Shown here in pieces: positions 43,770 through 53,083 of a DNA stretch of 64,000 bases. A model generated the notes under the pieces. It saw nothing but the letters and a program-made list of their open reading frames with translations, was not told the DNA's origin and searched no databases. The position numbers and the translations under genes are program-made. Each line of letters starts with the position of its first letter. Position 1 is the stretch's first letter. The stretch is from Jeotgalibacillus terrae (GTDB taxonomy: Bacteria; Bacillota; Bacilli; Bacillales; Jeotgalibacillaceae). The stretch spans positions 124,001-188,000 of the forward strand of contig NZ_JAFBDK010000003.1 of the NCBI RefSeq assembly GCF_016908195.1, written 5' to 3'.

Positions 43770-44138
43770 ATGAGGATGGGGAAAGGACTCGGATTCATCA
43801 TACTAAATGTTTTTGCTGCACTTTTGCTAATCGGTTGTTCAGGTGAACAAGACAACGATGGTCAGATTGATTCCGGTCAATACCTTGAAGCAAAAGAAGC
43901 TGCCTGGGCTTATGTGAATGAGCAGGGCTGGGATGATAATGCTGAAGAAGACTGGAGAAGCGCTGAGGTGACAGAAGTAGTGGCCAGTCATAGGTATGAA
44001 TTATTTGAAGATGCCTATGCAGGGAAAGAAGTATTGAGAATACAATTTCATGATCCAGAAAATGTGATCGCCGGCACACCAGCTATATTAATGGATAGTG
44101 ATACAAATAAAGTGATTGGGTATATACCAGGGGAGTAG
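43770..44138 (+). CDS. Small lipoprotein
   Basis: 122 residues: signal peptide with lipobox LIGC (Cys23), then an acidic, Trp-rich domain (AAWAYVNEQGWDDNAEEDWRSAEV). GGAGG precedes the ATG. It lies 24 bp before a DinB-family gene. No characterised family recognised. Confidence 0.7.
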   Translation: MRMGKGLGFIILNVFAALLLIGCSGEQDNDGQIDSGQYLEAKEAAWAYVNEQGWDDNAEEDWRSAEVTEVVASHRYELFEDAYAGKEVLRIQFHDPENVIAGTPAILMDSDTNKVIGYIPGE

Positions 44139-44162
44139 AGTTATCATGAAAGGATGAGGAAC

Positions 44163-44681
44163 TTGTTAATAAGACCAAACATAGAGGAATACGGCAAACC
44201 ATTTGAGCCATATATCAATCGCGTACCTGATGGGAACCTAATCGATATATTGAAATCTAATGAGCAGAAAACAGTAGCGTATTTCAAATCTCTTCCTGCT
44301 TCGGATTGGCAAAAACGATATGCGTCTGATAAGTGGAATGCAAAAGAAGTACTTGGCCATATGATTGATAATGAAATGAATATGCTCTATCGGATTTTCA
44401 GAATTACGAGAGGCTTTGAAGATTCACTGCCGTTTTTTGAAAGAGAAAAAGCAGTTCAGCATTTTGATTATAATTCGATTCCGGTTGAACAGTTGATTGA
44501 GTATTTCAGGGATACGCGGCAGCTGATGATTACGACCTGTGAACAGGTAAAGGATGAGAACTGGCTGAACCAGGGACGGCTGGGTGACTATGTGTTTTCA
44601 GCCCGGGCTCTGGCATATATATCTGCCGGGCACGAGTTGCATCATCTGTATGAACTGAAGACGAAATATTTCACAGCTTGA
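44163..44681 (+). CDS. DinB-family protein
   Basis: About 172 residues, DinB/YfiT-like four-helix fold with the metal-binding His pattern: GHMIDNE (first His), and GHELHHL near the C-terminus. Such proteins often are metal-dependent thiol transferases or damage-inducible proteins of unknown activity. TTG 44163 gives the usual LIRPNIEEY start after a GAGG-rich region; the ATG at 44154 overlaps that site. Confidence 0.82.
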   Translation: MLIRPNIEEYGKPFEPYINRVPDGNLIDILKSNEQKTVAYFKSLPASDWQKRYASDKWNAKEVLGHMIDNEMNMLYRIFRITRGFEDSLPFFEREKAVQHFDYNSIPVEQLIEYFRDTRQLMITTCEQVKDENWLNQGRLGDYVFSARALAYISAGHELHHLYELKTKYFTA

Positions 44682-44889
44682 AACTCATGTTAAAAGCAGG
44701 TGCATTTTTTGCATTTATTTGCTTTGAGTGGACCTGCGCATGATGGTTATAATATGAGAAACCATCAATAGATTAAAAGTTTAGATTTAAAATGATTATA
44801 TGAGGAGAACTAGCAACTTTTTAGGCTAACATTATTTTATATCGTACAATATGGATACAATTGGATAAGCTATCTTGGAGGAGCGTTCT

Positions 44890-45441
44890 ATGTTTACATA
44901 CAAAGTAAATACACAAATTAGCCTTGGCTTGTTACAACCGCATCATGCCGGGGACGTCTATTCTTTAGTTGAGTCTAACCGGGAACACCTGAAAGAGTGG
45001 CTTGGCTGGGTTAATCATATAAAATCAAAAGATGATTATAGTGAAACAATTATTCCTCTCTGGTTAAAACAATTCGCAGATCACAACGGTTTTAACTCAG
45101 GAATATTCTATGAGGGGAAATTAGTGGGGATGGTATCACTTCATTTCATCAATTGGAAAACAAAACATACAAGCGTTGGATATTACCTGTCTAAACAATA
45201 TGAAGGTAAGGGCATTATCTCACTTTGTATAAAATCAATTTGTGAACACGCTTTTTGTGATTTGGGGCTTAATAAAGTGGAGGTCCAGTGTGCGGAAGCA
45301 AATAGTAGAAGCAGGAACGTACCCGAGCGTCTGGGGTTCAAACAAGAAGGCATAAACCGTGACGCCGAGTTTATAAACGGGCACTACAATAACATTGTCA
45401 CTTACAGTATGCTTAGAAAAGAATGGCTGGAAAATCAATAA
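44890..45441 (+). CDS. GNAT acetyltransferase, RimJ/RimL type (paralog B)
   Basis: 183 residues. GYYLSKQYEGKGIISL is the acetyl-CoA loop, and NSRSRNVPERLGFKQEG matches the SSQGVPERLGFKKEG of paralog A. ATG 44890 lies 8 nt after GGAGG. A short GC-rich stem (45452-45473) follows without a T-tract. Confidence 0.87.
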   Translation: MFTYKVNTQISLGLLQPHHAGDVYSLVESNREHLKEWLGWVNHIKSKDDYSETIIPLWLKQFADHNGFNSGIFYEGKLVGMVSLHFINWKTKHTSVGYYLSKQYEGKGIISLCIKSICEHAFCDLGLNKVEVQCAEANSRSRNVPERLGFKQEGINRDAEFINGHYNNIVTYSMLRKEWLENQ

Positions 45442-45510
45442 TACTTTTTCGCCCCCTTATATCCTAGAGGGGGCAGCAAAATAGTTTAATCGTTCGCTTT
45501 TTCAAAAATG

Positions 45511-45792
45511 TTATTCAACCATCTTGGTATTTACATACCCAAGTAAAATCACATAACCAATCATCATAAGTGGGAAAAGTATTTTCTCGCTATTAGGATA
45601 GTTAATGATTCCACCGCTTAACATGACAATCCCGATAATCAGACTATAAGAGCCAACGATTTTGGCAAGCTTATCCTGCTCTTTGACTCTGCTCTGGTTG
45701 AACCCCGATAAAATCCATGTTTGCTTTTTTACACCTATCAAAAAAGCGATAATAAATAATACAATTGCCGCAACGAGTAATGGCTGATTCAT
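45511..45792 (-). CDS. DUF3784-like membrane protein
   Basis: 93 residues, three helices, with WILSGFNQ after the first helix, as in DUF3784 proteins (a conserved L-x-G-[FY]-N motif). Role unknown. Single gene. Confidence 0.65.
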   Translation of the reverse strand: MNQPLLVAAIVLFIIAFLIGVKKQTWILSGFNQSRVKEQDKLAKIVGSYSLIIGIVMLSGGIINYPNSEKILFPLMMIGYVILLGYVNTKMVE

Positions 45793-46016
45793 TTTTATAC
45801 CCCTTTGTATTATGTTAAATTACCTGAAGTGCATGAGCACGCATCGCATTCATCTAAGCCCATCGCTTATTTTTATTGTCTGTTCCTAAAGAGTTTATGA
45901 ACACCTATCCTCGCAAATATCTATTCGATACCTGATATAATACTTATTTTTGAATCTTTCTTATACAATTGACCTGAATGTGCAGTATTTCAGGATATGT
46001 AGTAATTTTTTTATTT

Positions 46017-46457
46017 TTAATTATTCCCGTAAAAAAATCCCGGTACAACAAAAAATCTTTTTTGAGGTTTCAAACTAATGACCTCTTCTACCTCCTCACC
46101 ATTCTGTTGCCATTTGATGACGTAGCTGGCTTCAGTACCCTCTAATGGTTGGGTAGATAAAGATGGCAGTTCAGAAATACTTGTACTACTTTTTTGTGAT
46201 TCCGTTAAAGAAAGTTCAGTCTCATGATTGTTCAACGTAAATATAAGTTCTTCAATTTTTGGATGCCCTTCCCCATTCCACTTCAGGTTTCCCTGCCAGA
46301 TGTTTTTATTAGATTTCATTGGTACATATTCTGCTGTCCAATTGCCATCGGTACTTTTGCCTTTTAATACAGGTGGTTGATTATAGGAGTAAATCATCCA
46401 TGCTGCTAAGCACATGATTAAAACCAGCGTAGACATGATACTCTTTTTATATCTCAT
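46017..46457 (-). CDS. Hypothetical membrane-anchored extracellular protein
   Basis: 146 residues: an N-terminal helix (about 7-23) then a soluble extracellular domain (GKSTDGNWTAEYVPM). ATG 46457 follows GGGGAAG; the frame to 46484 has no site. It lies 30 bp after the serine-hydrolase gene on the same strand and is probably co-transcribed. No family recognised. Confidence 0.65.
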   Translation of the reverse strand: MRYKKSIMSTLVLIMCLAAWMIYSYNQPPVLKGKSTDGNWTAEYVPMKSNKNIWQGNLKWNGEGHPKIEELIFTLNNHETELSLTESQKSSTSISELPSLSTQPLEGTEASYVIKWQQNGEEVEEVISLKPQKRFFVVPGFFYGNN

Positions 46458-46487
46458 ATTATCTTCCCCACTAGATGACCTCATTTT

Positions 46488-47492
46488 TCAAAAACTCTCA
46501 TCCAACATTTTCACAAATGGATAAATGCTTTCCTCAGTGTTAGATAACACATGTGTTTGAACCTTCGTCACCATATTCACGGAAGAATGCATTCTCACGC
46601 CGGGATCGAAACCCATCACGAAATACTTCAATATTTCTTCCTCTTTCATCGAGATCCAGACGCCGTATCCATAATAAATATTGTTCTGATTAAGCACGTG
46701 CGGCGTAAGCAAAATCTTTCTGAAGTCTTCTCTTAAGATCTCATCATTAAACAGACTGTCCCAAAATTTTTTCAGGTCATTTACCGTTGTGAAAGCTCCT
46801 CCATCCGGTCCTCCTTTAATCGGAAGTGAATAAATATTTGTCTTCCAGTGATCTTCATCATCTATATATCCAAGCGCCGTCCGCTCAGGCAGCTGATCCA
46901 TTCTAAAGTATCCGGAGTCAGTCATTCCTGCAGGTTTGAAAATATGATCTTCTACATAATCCGTAAAAGACATCCCTGTCAGCTCTTCAACAATCAGTCC
47001 GAGGAGAATGAATCCGGAGTTGTTATAAGAAAACTCAGCTCCCGGTTCGAACTTCATTTTTTCATGCTGGAACAGCGGTAAGAAGTCTGAAGCTGATTGC
47101 ATACGATACATCGGCCGGTCTTTCCAGATATCTTCAAAATCATCTGTTTCACTTTCATCAAAATAATCGGGTATTCCTGATGTGTGCGTTAACAAGTGGT
47201 GCACAGTAATGTCATCACTGAAATGAGGAAACGGAATCGTCAGCAGATCTTTCAATCGTGTGTCAAACGTCAACCGCCCTTCCTCTGCCAACTGACAAAT
47301 GGCTACGGAAGTGAAAATCTTACAGCCTGAGGCTATTCCGAACCTTGTGTCTGCAGAATTAGGAATGCGGTCACTCCGGTTTGCTTTTCCATAGCCATTT
47401 TTAATGATTACTTCATGACCCTGCTGAACTAAAGCCGCTCCTGTGAAGTTCATATTGGATATCACCTTTTGTAATGCTTCAAAACTACTCAT
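46488..47492 (-). CDS. Serine hydrolase, beta-lactamase/PBP-like (class C fold)
   Basis: 334 residues with SxxK at Ser55-Lys58 (ASGCK), the Tyr motif in EFSYNNSG and a C-terminal region in place of KTG. No signal peptide is seen, unlike true beta-lactamases, so it is likely a cytoplasmic esterase or peptidase of this fold. GGGG lies before ATG 47492. Confidence 0.87.
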   Translation of the reverse strand: MSSFEALQKVISNMNFTGAALVQQGHEVIIKNGYGKANRSDRIPNSADTRFGIASGCKIFTSVAICQLAEEGRLTFDTRLKDLLTIPFPHFSDDITVHHLLTHTSGIPDYFDESETDDFEDIWKDRPMYRMQSASDFLPLFQHEKMKFEPGAEFSYNNSGFILLGLIVEELTGMSFTDYVEDHIFKPAGMTDSGYFRMDQLPERTALGYIDDEDHWKTNIYSLPIKGGPDGGAFTTVNDLKKFWDSLFNDEILREDFRKILLTPHVLNQNNIYYGYGVWISMKEEEILKYFVMGFDPGVRMHSSVNMVTKVQTHVLSNTEESIYPFVKMLDESF

Positions 47493-47647
47493 CTAGCAGT
47501 TCCCCTTGCTATCTTTTTTTCATTATAAACATTGATCTATTGTTATTTCATTTATGTAAGTAAATACTTACCTTATCTTACACTATATTCTATACTGAGT
47601 ATCTTCTATAATGGATATATCAAGAAATTCTACGGAGGTAATCTAAA

Positions 47648-48466
47648 TTGGAAAAGTCTATTTGCATCACTTGCGGCACACAATACCCGCCATCTTCACA
47701 GCAGCCTGAATGCTGTGTGATCTGCGAGGAAGAAAGACAGTACGTCCATCCGGATGGACAGCAGTGGACGACTTTAGAAGACATGCAGTTATCAGGGACT
47801 TACACAAACGAATTCATTGATGAGCAAAGCGGGCTCCAAAGTATCACCACTCAGCCGTCTTTCGGGATTGGTCAGACTGCCTATCTGATAGAAGAACGGG
47901 GTTTCAGGCTGTTATGGGATTGTATTGCTTACATAGATGAGAAGACGGTGAATGATATAAAAGAAGAGGGCGGAATTGATGCGATCGCTTTGTCTCACCC
48001 TCATTATTATACGACTCAGGTGGAATGGGCTGAGGCATTCGAGTGTCCGATTTACATACATGAAGATGACAGGCAGTGGGTGCAGCGGCCAAGTGACCGG
48101 ATTATTTTTTGGAGTGGTGAATCACTGCAGATCTCGGAAGGATTGGTGCTTTACAGACTTGGCGGGCACTTCGATGGAGGAGCTGTCTTACACTGGTCAA
48201 AGCAATCTGACAATGATGCAGTTCTGCTTACCGGGGATATTATTCAGGTTGCGGCAGCCCGGGAATGGGTCAGTTTCATGTACAGCTACCCAAACATGAT
48301 TCCGCTCCCTGCAAAAGCAGTGAAAACTATAGCGGAGAAGCTGAAGCCACTGGCGTTTGGCGAACTGTATAATGCTTTTCATAGAGAAGTTTCAGGTCCG
48401 GCGGATGCTGCCGTGCAGAAGTCAGCGGAGAGATATATTGCGGCATTGGAAGGGCGATTGTTTTAG
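47648..48466 (+). CDS. MBL-fold metallohydrolase with N-terminal Cys cluster
   Basis: 272 residues. The first 25 carry CITC and CCVIC, a probable zinc ribbon. The metallo-beta-lactamase part has SHPHYYT in place of the usual HxHxDH, then GGHFDGG and LLTGDII. The missing DH pair may mean altered metal binding. TTG 47648 follows GGAGG. Family members of this type exist widely in bacilli; activity is not established. Confidence 0.8.
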   Translation: MEKSICITCGTQYPPSSQQPECCVICEEERQYVHPDGQQWTTLEDMQLSGTYTNEFIDEQSGLQSITTQPSFGIGQTAYLIEERGFRLLWDCIAYIDEKTVNDIKEEGGIDAIALSHPHYYTTQVEWAEAFECPIYIHEDDRQWVQRPSDRIIFWSGESLQISEGLVLYRLGGHFDGGAVLHWSKQSDNDAVLLTGDIIQVAAAREWVSFMYSYPNMIPLPAKAVKTIAEKLKPLAFGELYNAFHREVSGPADAAVQKSAERYIAALEGRLF

Positions 48467-48489
48467 TTAAGTGCTGGTGAGGAGGAAAG

Positions 48490-48753
48490 CTATTTTTCCC
48501 TTTCCTCCTCTTCTGCCGCATAGGTCTCAGCCTGATCTAAAGGGTCTGCAGATGCATCATATCCGGATTCATCATATCGGCGGTCAGGATGCCCTAACAT
48601 ATAAGAATACTTATGCAGACGAACCTGCCTAATCACCAGTGCTGCAAAACAGCCGGCTAATGCGATGTATAGTAGAGGCTGATAACTAAAGTAGAGACCT
48701 AGTAGAAGTAAGATCGCTGATGGAATACCAATGATCGCTTGCAGTTGTTTCAA
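48490..48753 (-). CDS. Small membrane protein with acidic tail
   Basis: 87 residues, two helices (about 5-40), then an acidic tail ending EEEEREK. Starts at TTG 48753 after AAAGGAGTG. No family recognised. Confidence 0.6.
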   Translation of the reverse strand: MKQLQAIIGIPSAILLLLGLYFSYQPLLYIALAGCFAALVIRQVRLHKYSYMLGHPDRRYDESGYDASADPLDQAETYAAEEEEREK

Positions 48754-48978
48754 TGGTTGTCACTCCTTTAAAAGAAAATATACATAAGAAGGAGAGATCT
48801 AATAAAAAAACCGTTGTCCTTCAAAAAACTTTATACTATTGATACGGAGCGAAACGGTTTATGTTTCATTGTATTGTCACGCCCTGTGATGTGAATATCT
48901 TTATGTACCAGACGCATTAATCAATAATTTTGCAGATCATTGACACTCAAAGCAAAAACCAGTGACGGAGGTTACAAC

Positions 48979-49209
48979 ATGCAAAAAGCGATTAAAGATA
49001 AAAACTTCAGTGTGCTTATGGGAATTATTACAGCTCTTGGTATCATGTCTTATATTGTGATCAGTCACGATATTGTTTTTTATGTAATGATTACAGCCAT
49101 TTGGAGTGGAGCACTCATATATGACCGTGATCGAAAGAAGCATATTTGGCACTATACAGCTTCTTACCTTCTATTGATGCTCTTCTTTTATCTTTTACTA
49201 AGCTTCTGA
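48979..49209 (+). CDS. Small membrane protein
   Basis: 76 residues with two or three hydrophobic helices and a central DRDRKKH loop. ATG 48979 follows GGAGG by 7 nt; the longer frame from 48940 has no site. No family recognised. Confidence 0.6.
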   Translation: MQKAIKDKNFSVLMGIITALGIMSYIVISHDIVFYVMITAIWSGALIYDRDRKKHIWHYTASYLLLMLFFYLLLSF

Positions 49210-49268
49210 TCTAGCGCTCTTGTGATGATGCTATCAGTCATCGCCATTTGCTGCCCGAACTCATTACT

Positions 49269-49643
49269 CTACCAATGTGACTGAAGCTTATTACCGTTCG
49301 GATCGTAGAAGTTGAAAAAAGCATGGCCCTTATCTTCCTGCATATCCTCCACCTTCACGCCGTGATTAATAAGATGCTGATGAAACGCTTCTAACTCAGG
49401 AACTGCAAATCCAAGGATGAAGGCAGCTTCATTACCGATTGTAAAATGTACAAACGTATCCTCATCAGCAGGGACCAGCGTGATTAGGAATGGCCCATCA
49501 TTCATTTTAAAAATCGCAAATGGATCCTCAGTGATTGTTAATAATTCGAGACCCAGCACATCTTTGTACCACTGTGCAGACTGCTCCAGATCTCTGACAG
49601 GAATTCTAACGTAGTGCAGATGTTCAATGAATGATTTGCTCAA
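49269..49643 (-). CDS. VOC-family protein (glyoxalase/bleomycin-resistance fold)
   Basis: 124 residues with the paired beta-alpha-beta-beta-beta units: HLHYVRIPVRDLEQSAQWYKD at the start and DPNGNKLQ near the end. Metal ligands typical of the fold are partly present (His near the start, Glu absent at the last position). Starts at TTG 49643 after AAAGGAG. Substrate unknown. Confidence 0.85.
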   Translation of the reverse strand: MSKSFIEHLHYVRIPVRDLEQSAQWYKDVLGLELLTITEDPFAIFKMNDGPFLITLVPADEDTFVHFTIGNEAAFILGFAVPELEAFHQHLINHGVKVEDMQEDKGHAFFNFYDPNGNKLQSHW

Positions 49644-49703
49644 TGCTGATCTCTCCTTTATTTAAACATTACAGATCCCTTTTTTAGCGTAATATAATAA
49701 CTT

Positions 49704-50012
49704 TTAGTGCTTATTATTCTCTGATGATTTTCCATGAACCACTATGTAATTGATAACAGGTGTAGAATGTCCGTGCCATTCATAATCAATATCATATAAA
49801 TTCGCTTTATCAATTAAATTCCAAGTATTTTCATTTTCCACTATAAACTCTTCTCCATCAATCATAATGAAGTAACTATCCTTCTCTTGTATCTTTTCAT
49901 CAATTTGTACGGCAACGATCTTATCAGTATGAATACGTGTATAGTTACCAATTAGTACAATCGATGAAATAATGATAATTAAAGATAATGACCATTTGAT
50001 TGCACTTTTCAT
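49704..50012 (-). CDS. Hypothetical membrane-anchored protein
   Basis: 102 residues: one N-terminal helix (about 6-22) and an extracellular domain with DSYFIMIDGEEFIVEN. ATG 50012 lies 7 nt after GGGGG. No family recognised. Confidence 0.6.
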   Translation of the reverse strand: MKSAIKWSLSLIIIISSIVLIGNYTRIHTDKIVAVQIDEKIQEKDSYFIMIDGEEFIVENENTWNLIDKANLYDIDYEWHGHSTPVINYIVVHGKSSENNKH

Positions 50013-50179
50013 AAAATAGCCCCCATTCCCAGACACATTGTTATCAGAAAAGTATCTTTTTATTAAAAATGCTTCTTAATCAGTGTTGATCTCTCCTTTC
50101 TATTTTTACAAGCAGTTCTCCATTCCTTTCTTGATTAAAGTAGGCTGCCCCGTTAGTAAAAAGTCTCCAATTTGGTGTG

Positions 50180-50629
50180 CTATACACCAAACTGTCTTAA
50201 ATGATGGTCAAGGTGCTTATAAATTCCTTTTCCCCATTGCTCGGAAGTAAGTTTTCCGAAAAAAGGATGTGGGTGATTTGCACAATTCTGAGGACCGTTA
50301 TTTTGAAATTCTATAATTTTTTGTTTTAACTCTTCTTTTTCTGTATCAAATTCTTTTTCATCTACAATCAAAATTGCAGGGATTGTTGACATGTTTTGGG
50401 GTAATGGCTTGTCATTATAAAAAATTGGTTTCACAAACCTCCCAATTACTCTCCCTAACAAACCTCTCGATGGAAAAGTGTTTCCCATTGCGATGTCTTG
50501 AAAGGATGAACAATGTGCCAGCATTTTTGCAACATCCATTTGGCCCCATTGCGGTTTAGAATTTGGGCTTAAATTGTTGATTCTGTTTAAAATTTCTTCT
50601 GCGTGAGATGGATTAAAAATATTCTTCAT
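50180..50629 (-). CDS. DUF1569 (DinB-like) protein
   Basis: 149 residues matching the DUF1569 branch of DinB-like proteins: MDVAKMLAHCSSFQDIAMG, HPFFGKLTSEQWGKGIYKHLDHHLRQF. The three His positions typical of the fold are present. Function unknown. GGGGG precedes ATG 50629. Confidence 0.85.
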   Translation of the reverse strand: MKNIFNPSHAEEILNRINNLSPNSKPQWGQMDVAKMLAHCSSFQDIAMGNTFPSRGLLGRVIGRFVKPIFYNDKPLPQNMSTIPAILIVDEKEFDTEKEELKQKIIEFQNNGPQNCANHPHPFFGKLTSEQWGKGIYKHLDHHLRQFGV

Positions 50630-50849
50630 TTTTGTACCCCCTATGCATGTTTGTTACCACCCATAACCCATATCCCTAATTAATTGTTCAACTATACTTC
50701 TCCGTTGAAAAATTCCCTGTCCTAGACACACTTATGAATAGAATGTTCAAAATCATATTAAGGGAGATGGCCACTATTCAATTAAAGCATTCGTTAGTTT
50801 AAGTGAAATCTTTCATTTTAATGACAATCCTTCACAACAAAAAAGTATT

Positions 50850-51770
50850 TCAAACGTATATCTCTTCTGTATACCATTTAGGTTTTAACTCACTAAAGTA
50901 GTCATGATCTTCTAAAAAAGTGTAAACTTTATCTAACATATCATTTAAGTTGTCTGGAACAGTTTTCAAGGTCCATATTACAGTAGAGAAAACACACATT
51001 GCCAGATATAGTGAATACAGTCTCCAAAAATATTCATCTGGTTCAGTATGATTGAGATATCCCCGTATTTGTCCAATTGAAAAAGGAATGCTTACTTCCC
51101 GACTGAAGATACCGATTTTAAGAAATTCATGAAAAGGATCGCCCCAATCATACCGGTTAAAATCTATCACTCCCGCGAATTTTTTATTATTTACAATAAT
51201 ATTTCCAACATGAAAATCATCATGTTGAAACACGTTCGGCCGCTCCTTCATGAGGTGTATATTTTCTTCAATGAAGTTCATGATTTTATCATCATTTTTA
51301 ACTCTAATTCCACACGCTAAATAAGAATCAATATAATTCTTGTGTTTTTCCTCTTTCCTTGAATGCCAGCAAGAGACATGATTAGGAGCCGCAAATTGAT
51401 GGATTTTCCTCAATTCTTGTCCAGCTTCATAGCCAATATTATATTGTTCTTGTTCTGAGTATTTTCCGAGTTCTTCCCCGGCATCTTTACCCTCGATGTA
51501 TGATGTGATCATGTACCCCCGATTCCCAGCCTGGCCTATAGCAATCGGCTGTGAACAAGTAACGTTATATTCCTGCATCTTTTCCAGAATCGAATATTCT
51601 TTCTTTTTTGATTCAAATTCTTCTAACTTAAAAGTTCTAAGAAGTAACTTTTTGTTGCCATCATTAGTATGTATGAGATATTTTTCATCTGTGGAAAACC
51701 CTTTTTTAATTTGAATAACGTCTTTATAATTGCTTAATGCAGGAATCTGCTTTAATAGTGTTTCAATCAT
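50850..51770 (-). CDS. Aminoglycoside phosphotransferase-family kinase
   Basis: 306 residues of the APH/choline-kinase fold. The catalytic loop is HDDFHVGN (HxDxxxxN pattern) and the metal-binding motif is DFNRYDWGDP. It could phosphorylate an aminoglycoside, macrolide or a metabolite. It is not close enough to any named resistance enzyme for me to claim resistance. Single gene, with GAGGTGAG before the ATG. Confidence 0.85.
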   Translation of the reverse strand: MIETLLKQIPALSNYKDVIQIKKGFSTDEKYLIHTNDGNKKLLLRTFKLEEFESKKKEYSILEKMQEYNVTCSQPIAIGQAGNRGYMITSYIEGKDAGEELGKYSEQEQYNIGYEAGQELRKIHQFAAPNHVSCWHSRKEEKHKNYIDSYLACGIRVKNDDKIMNFIEENIHLMKERPNVFQHDDFHVGNIIVNNKKFAGVIDFNRYDWGDPFHEFLKIGIFSREVSIPFSIGQIRGYLNHTEPDEYFWRLYSLYLAMCVFSTVIWTLKTVPDNLNDMLDKVYTFLEDHDYFSELKPKWYTEEIYV

Positions 51771-51842
51771 TTTCTCACCTCTTTTCGATAGATTTATATT
51801 TCATCTTTCACTAGCCTGTTCCGTTAGTTAAGTAAGATCAGG

Positions 51843-52598
51843 TCACCCTTTAATCGCTTTAATAATCATAGTTGTCGGAAATCTCCTTGCTTTGGATAAA
51901 GAATAATAACGATCGGATACCTCTTCACTTACTGCGTCCAGCGTTGCTGAAACTTCACTTTCAATGACGGACTCAATTGTAAATCCCGCTCTTATTAACT
52001 CATTTATATACGTTGCCATCTTTCTTTTTGGAATGACAACTGGAGCCTCTTCGCCCTTAAAGTTCGGATATTTGGTTACCCCTTCATTCTGATATGAACC
52101 TTCAAGATAAATTTGACCATTCTCGCTTTTCAAATGAGGATATAGAGGATGATCCCAACTAAATATAAAGGAACCACCTGGCTTCAAATACGAATGGATA
52201 AGTTCAAACGTAGCTGAAAGGTTTGTGGTCCAGCCAATAGCATAAATAGAATAAACTACATCAAAATATTGCTTAGGTATTCCAATATCATCCTCCATTG
52301 GTGAGCAGAACAAATTGGCATCTAAACCCTCAAGCGTTTCTTTTGCTGTTTTTAATTGAGCTTCTGATAAGTCAATGCCCCATAGTTCACTTGCACTCTT
52401 ATCTGCCATGTACCTCAATGAATGACCGCTTCCACAACCAATATCAAGAACTTTTTTATTTTTTATATCATCAAATAGTCGTAACTCATCTTCGGTTTGT
52501 GCGTAGGGACCATAACTAGGTAATGCATCCTTCCCATTAAAATAGTGAGCTACTTTATCCCAGCTTTTTTTATTTTGTTTCAGAATATCCGTAGACAA
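51843..52598 (-). CDS. Class I SAM-dependent methyltransferase
   Basis: 251 residues: motif I VLDIGCGSGHSLRYM (about 49-63), LWGIDLS, and VYSIYAIGW. A Methyltransf_11-type enzyme of unknown substrate. TTG 52598 follows GGGGG. Transcribed alone or with the following lipoprotein gene. Confidence 0.88.
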   Translation of the reverse strand: MSTDILKQNKKSWDKVAHYFNGKDALPSYGPYAQTEDELRLFDDIKNKKVLDIGCGSGHSLRYMADKSASELWGIDLSEAQLKTAKETLEGLDANLFCSPMEDDIGIPKQYFDVVYSIYAIGWTTNLSATFELIHSYLKPGGSFIFSWDHPLYPHLKSENGQIYLEGSYQNEGVTKYPNFKGEEAPVVIPKRKMATYINELIRAGFTIESVIESEVSATLDAVSEEVSDRYYSLSKARRFPTTMIIKAIKG

Positions 52599-52689
52599 TC
52601 TAATTCCCCCATCTATAAGTTTATTTGTTACGAGCGTTCTTTAATATGTAAGAGTAAGTTTGAAAGCTTTTATCGAACAATTGCTCCCG

Positions 52690-53061
52690 TTAGTTTAATA
52701 AATCGTAAACTTTTTCTGCTGAATTTTTTGAAAGGCTGTAGATGGTATGAGTATCATTTACATTCATAATTGTTCCTTGTTCCTCCCTTATCCAAAGATA
52801 ATAGGATTCTTCACCAATTTGAACTTGGTATTCCGGGTCAGCTATATCAACGATGCCTGGTTCTTTTTTGGCGTTATTGAATGCTTTAACAACAAGACTA
52901 ACCTCTTCAGAGTCTGTATAAGAAGTCAATGAGTCCTCTTTGATGGCCGAGAAGCTCTCCATTTCATAAACGTCAATTTTTTTAATATCATCAGATGAAC
53001 ATCCAGTAGCAAAAAACATAGAAAAAACGACAAACGAAATGAATATAGTTATCTTTTTCAC
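52690..53061 (-). CDS. Small lipoprotein
   Basis: 123 residues: signal peptide with lipobox ATGC (Cys21), then an acidic soluble domain. Starts at GTG 53061 after AGGAGGG. It is 22 bp after the 2H phosphoesterase gene on the same strand, so it may belong to that operon. No family recognised. Confidence 0.7.
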   Translation of the reverse strand: MKKITIFISFVVFSMFFATGCSSDDIKKIDVYEMESFSAIKEDSLTSYTDSEEVSLVVKAFNNAKKEPGIVDIADPEYQVQIGEESYYLWIREEQGTIMNVNDTHTIYSLSKNSAEKVYDLLN

Positions 53062-53083
53062 CGAATCCCTCCTAATGAAAAAA

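Noticed and set aside
45452-45473. GCCCCC/GGGGGC stem after the GNAT gene
   Set aside because: No T-tract follows on either strand, so termination is not supported.
48476-48513. Hairpin GAGGAGGAAAG/CTTTCCTCCTC
   Set aside because: It falls in the Glu-rich end of the gene at 48490-48753 and lacks a T-tract; probably a by-product of GAG/GAA codons.
48812-48862. AAACCGTT...AACGGTTT inverted repeat
   Set aside because: The loop of about 35 bases is long and no minus-strand gene ends just upstream; too weak for a terminator call.
50850-51770. Possible aminoglycoside resistance gene
   Set aside because: Only the general APH fold is supported; no close match to a named resistance enzyme can be claimed.
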